DNA of 8,029 bases, from NCBI GenBank assembly GCA_049680365.1, contig JBAUHQ010000455.1, forward strand, positions 1-8,029, given 5' to 3'. The notes beneath the pieces are model-generated. The model saw only the letters and a list, made by a program, of their open reading frames with translations. It searched no databases and was not told the origin of the DNA. Below are positions 7,353 to 8,029 of the stretch, one piece after another. The number at the start of each line of letters is the position of its first letter. Position 1 is the stretch's first letter. The DNA comes from K23-9 sp049680365 (lineage in GTDB: Bacteria; Planctomycetota; Planctomycetia; Pirellulales; Pirellulaceae). The position numbers and the translations under genes are program-made.

Positions 7353-7376
7353 CGGAGCGTTACGTCGCGGAGCGAC
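7349..7376. repeat. Two tandem mini-hairpins at the tatD 3' end
   Basis: The first unit is GTAACG-GAG-CGTTAC (7349-7363, 6-bp arms, 3-base loop) and includes the tatD TAA stop. The second, directly adjoining, is GTCGC-GGA-GCGAC (7364-7376, 5-bp arms, 3-base loop). Both contain CGGAGCG in the same orientation (7353-7359 and 7368-7374), with a 15-base period. They lie in the short spacer between the convergent tatD and E2 genes. No U-run follows on either strand. They could be a dispersed repeat or a weak bidirectional stop signal; the role is not shown by the sequence. Confidence 0.6.
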
Positions 7377-7386
7377 ATAACAACGT

Positions 7387-8029
7387 TTACAACGCCAACA
7401 ACAATCGGCTGGGAGCTTCTAAGTAGCCGATCACGTCGTTGAGGAAGCGTGCGGCGGTGCCTCCGTCGACCAAGCGGTGATCGTAGGAAAGACTAAGCGG
7501 CATCATCAGTCGTGGCTGAATCGAATCGTCAGGCATGACGACTGGCAACTTGCGACTGCGACCGACCAACAGAATCGCGACTTCGGGAACATTCACGATT
7601 GGTGTGGAGTACTGACCGCCGATCGCGCCCAAATTGCTGATCGTGAACGTGCCACCTTTCAAATCATTAACGCCAAATTGGCCACCACGAACTTTGCCAG
7701 CCATCTCGGCCAATGAACGTGTGATCTCGGGAACGCCCATGCGATCAGCGTCTTTCATCACCGGCACAACCAGTCCACGGTCCGTGTCGACGGCGATACC
7801 GACGTTGACATATTCCTTGTAGATGATCTGCTCGTTTTCTTCGTCAATGATCGCGTTGATCGAAGGATGGTGACGCAGTGCCGTCGCGATCGCTTTGATC
7901 AAGAATGGCATCGTTGTCAACTTTAAACCTTGCGCGGCGTAGTCTTCTTTGCTGCTTTGACGAAGTCGCTCCAGATCCGTGATGTCCGCATCGTCAAAGT
8001 TGGTAACGCGAGGAACCGTCGACCAACTG
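7387..8029 (-). CDS. aceF: 2-oxo acid dehydrogenase E2 acyltransferase, C-terminal catalytic domain (probably pyruvate dehydrogenase E2), 5' end outside window
   Basis: The last 213 residues of a dihydrolipoamide acyltransferase are visible; the frame is open to the right edge. The visible part starts with VPRVTNFDDADITDLERLR, the beginning of the catalytic core, and continues with TMPFLIKAIA, NVGIAVDTDRGLVVPV, FTISNLGAIGGQYSTPIVN and the active-site DHRLVDGG (histidine and aspartate near visible residues 184 and 188). It ends in the usual LEAPSRLLLAL tail. The enzyme moves the acyl group from a lipoyl arm to CoA and forms the core of the multienzyme complex in the cytoplasm. The N-terminal lipoyl and E1/E3-binding domains would lie beyond the window. 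The STPIVNVPEVAIL segment resembles pyruvate dehydrogenase E2 more than the succinyl-transferring form, so the symbol is likely but not certain. A branched-chain E2 remains possible. Confidence 0.9.
   Translation of the reverse strand, partial: SWSTVPRVTNFDDADITDLERLRQSSKEDYAAQGLKLTTMPFLIKAIATALRHHPSINAIIDEENEQIIYKEYVNVGIAVDTDRGLVVPVMKDADRMGVPEITRSLAEMAGKVRGGQFGVNDLKGGTFTISNLGAIGGQYSTPIVNVPEVAILLVGRSRKLPVVMPDDSIQPRLMMPLSLSYDHRLVDGGTAARFLNDVIGYLEAPSRLLLAL

Overview
The window looks like chromosomal DNA from a planctomycete of the Pirellulales, similar to Rhodopirellula. Three things point there. The first gene is a giant secreted protein whose domain combination (ThuA-like, NPCBM, PVC-type membrane-bound dehydrogenase, HEAT) is characteristic of Planctomycetes and Verrucomicrobia. 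Base composition is moderately GC-rich. Ribosome binding sites are weak or absent in front of otherwise clear genes. This assignment rests on family knowledge and was not tested by a search.

Layout. Positions 1-3254 (minus strand) hold the N-terminal 1084 codons of the large secreted protein, which runs off the left edge. A 204-bp divergent spacer separates it from leuB (3459-4541, plus), the leucine-biosynthesis enzyme 3-isopropylmalate dehydrogenase, with a TTG start. Just after leuB lies a near-perfect inverted repeat with 27-bp arms (4548-4617). It is followed on the same strand by a membrane protein of the CdsA/YnbB phosphatidate cytidylyltransferase family (4633-5706) whose signature residues are partly replaced. 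A Uma2-family nuclease gene (5736-6338, minus) converges on it. A 234-bp spacer leads to tatD (6573-7352, plus), a metal-dependent hydrolase. tatD converges on the C-terminal catalytic part of a 2-oxo acid dehydrogenase E2 acyltransferase (7387-8029, minus), which runs off the right edge. Two tiny tandem hairpins sit at the tatD stop codon, between these last two genes.

How the genes relate. There is no evident single pathway. leuB (amino-acid synthesis), the CdsA-like protein (phospholipid head-group activation), tatD (DNA or RNA 3'-end processing, quality control) and the E2 subunit (pyruvate or similar oxo-acid oxidation) are housekeeping-type genes. The secreted protein probably acts on carbohydrate outside the cytoplasm. 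The Uma2 gene is a stand-alone accessory gene. I see no CRISPR array, tRNA, rRNA, transposase or phage gene. Nothing here is clearly a new multi-gene system. The items most worth a second look are the altered active-site motifs of the CdsA-like protein and the two classes of intergenic hairpin repeat.
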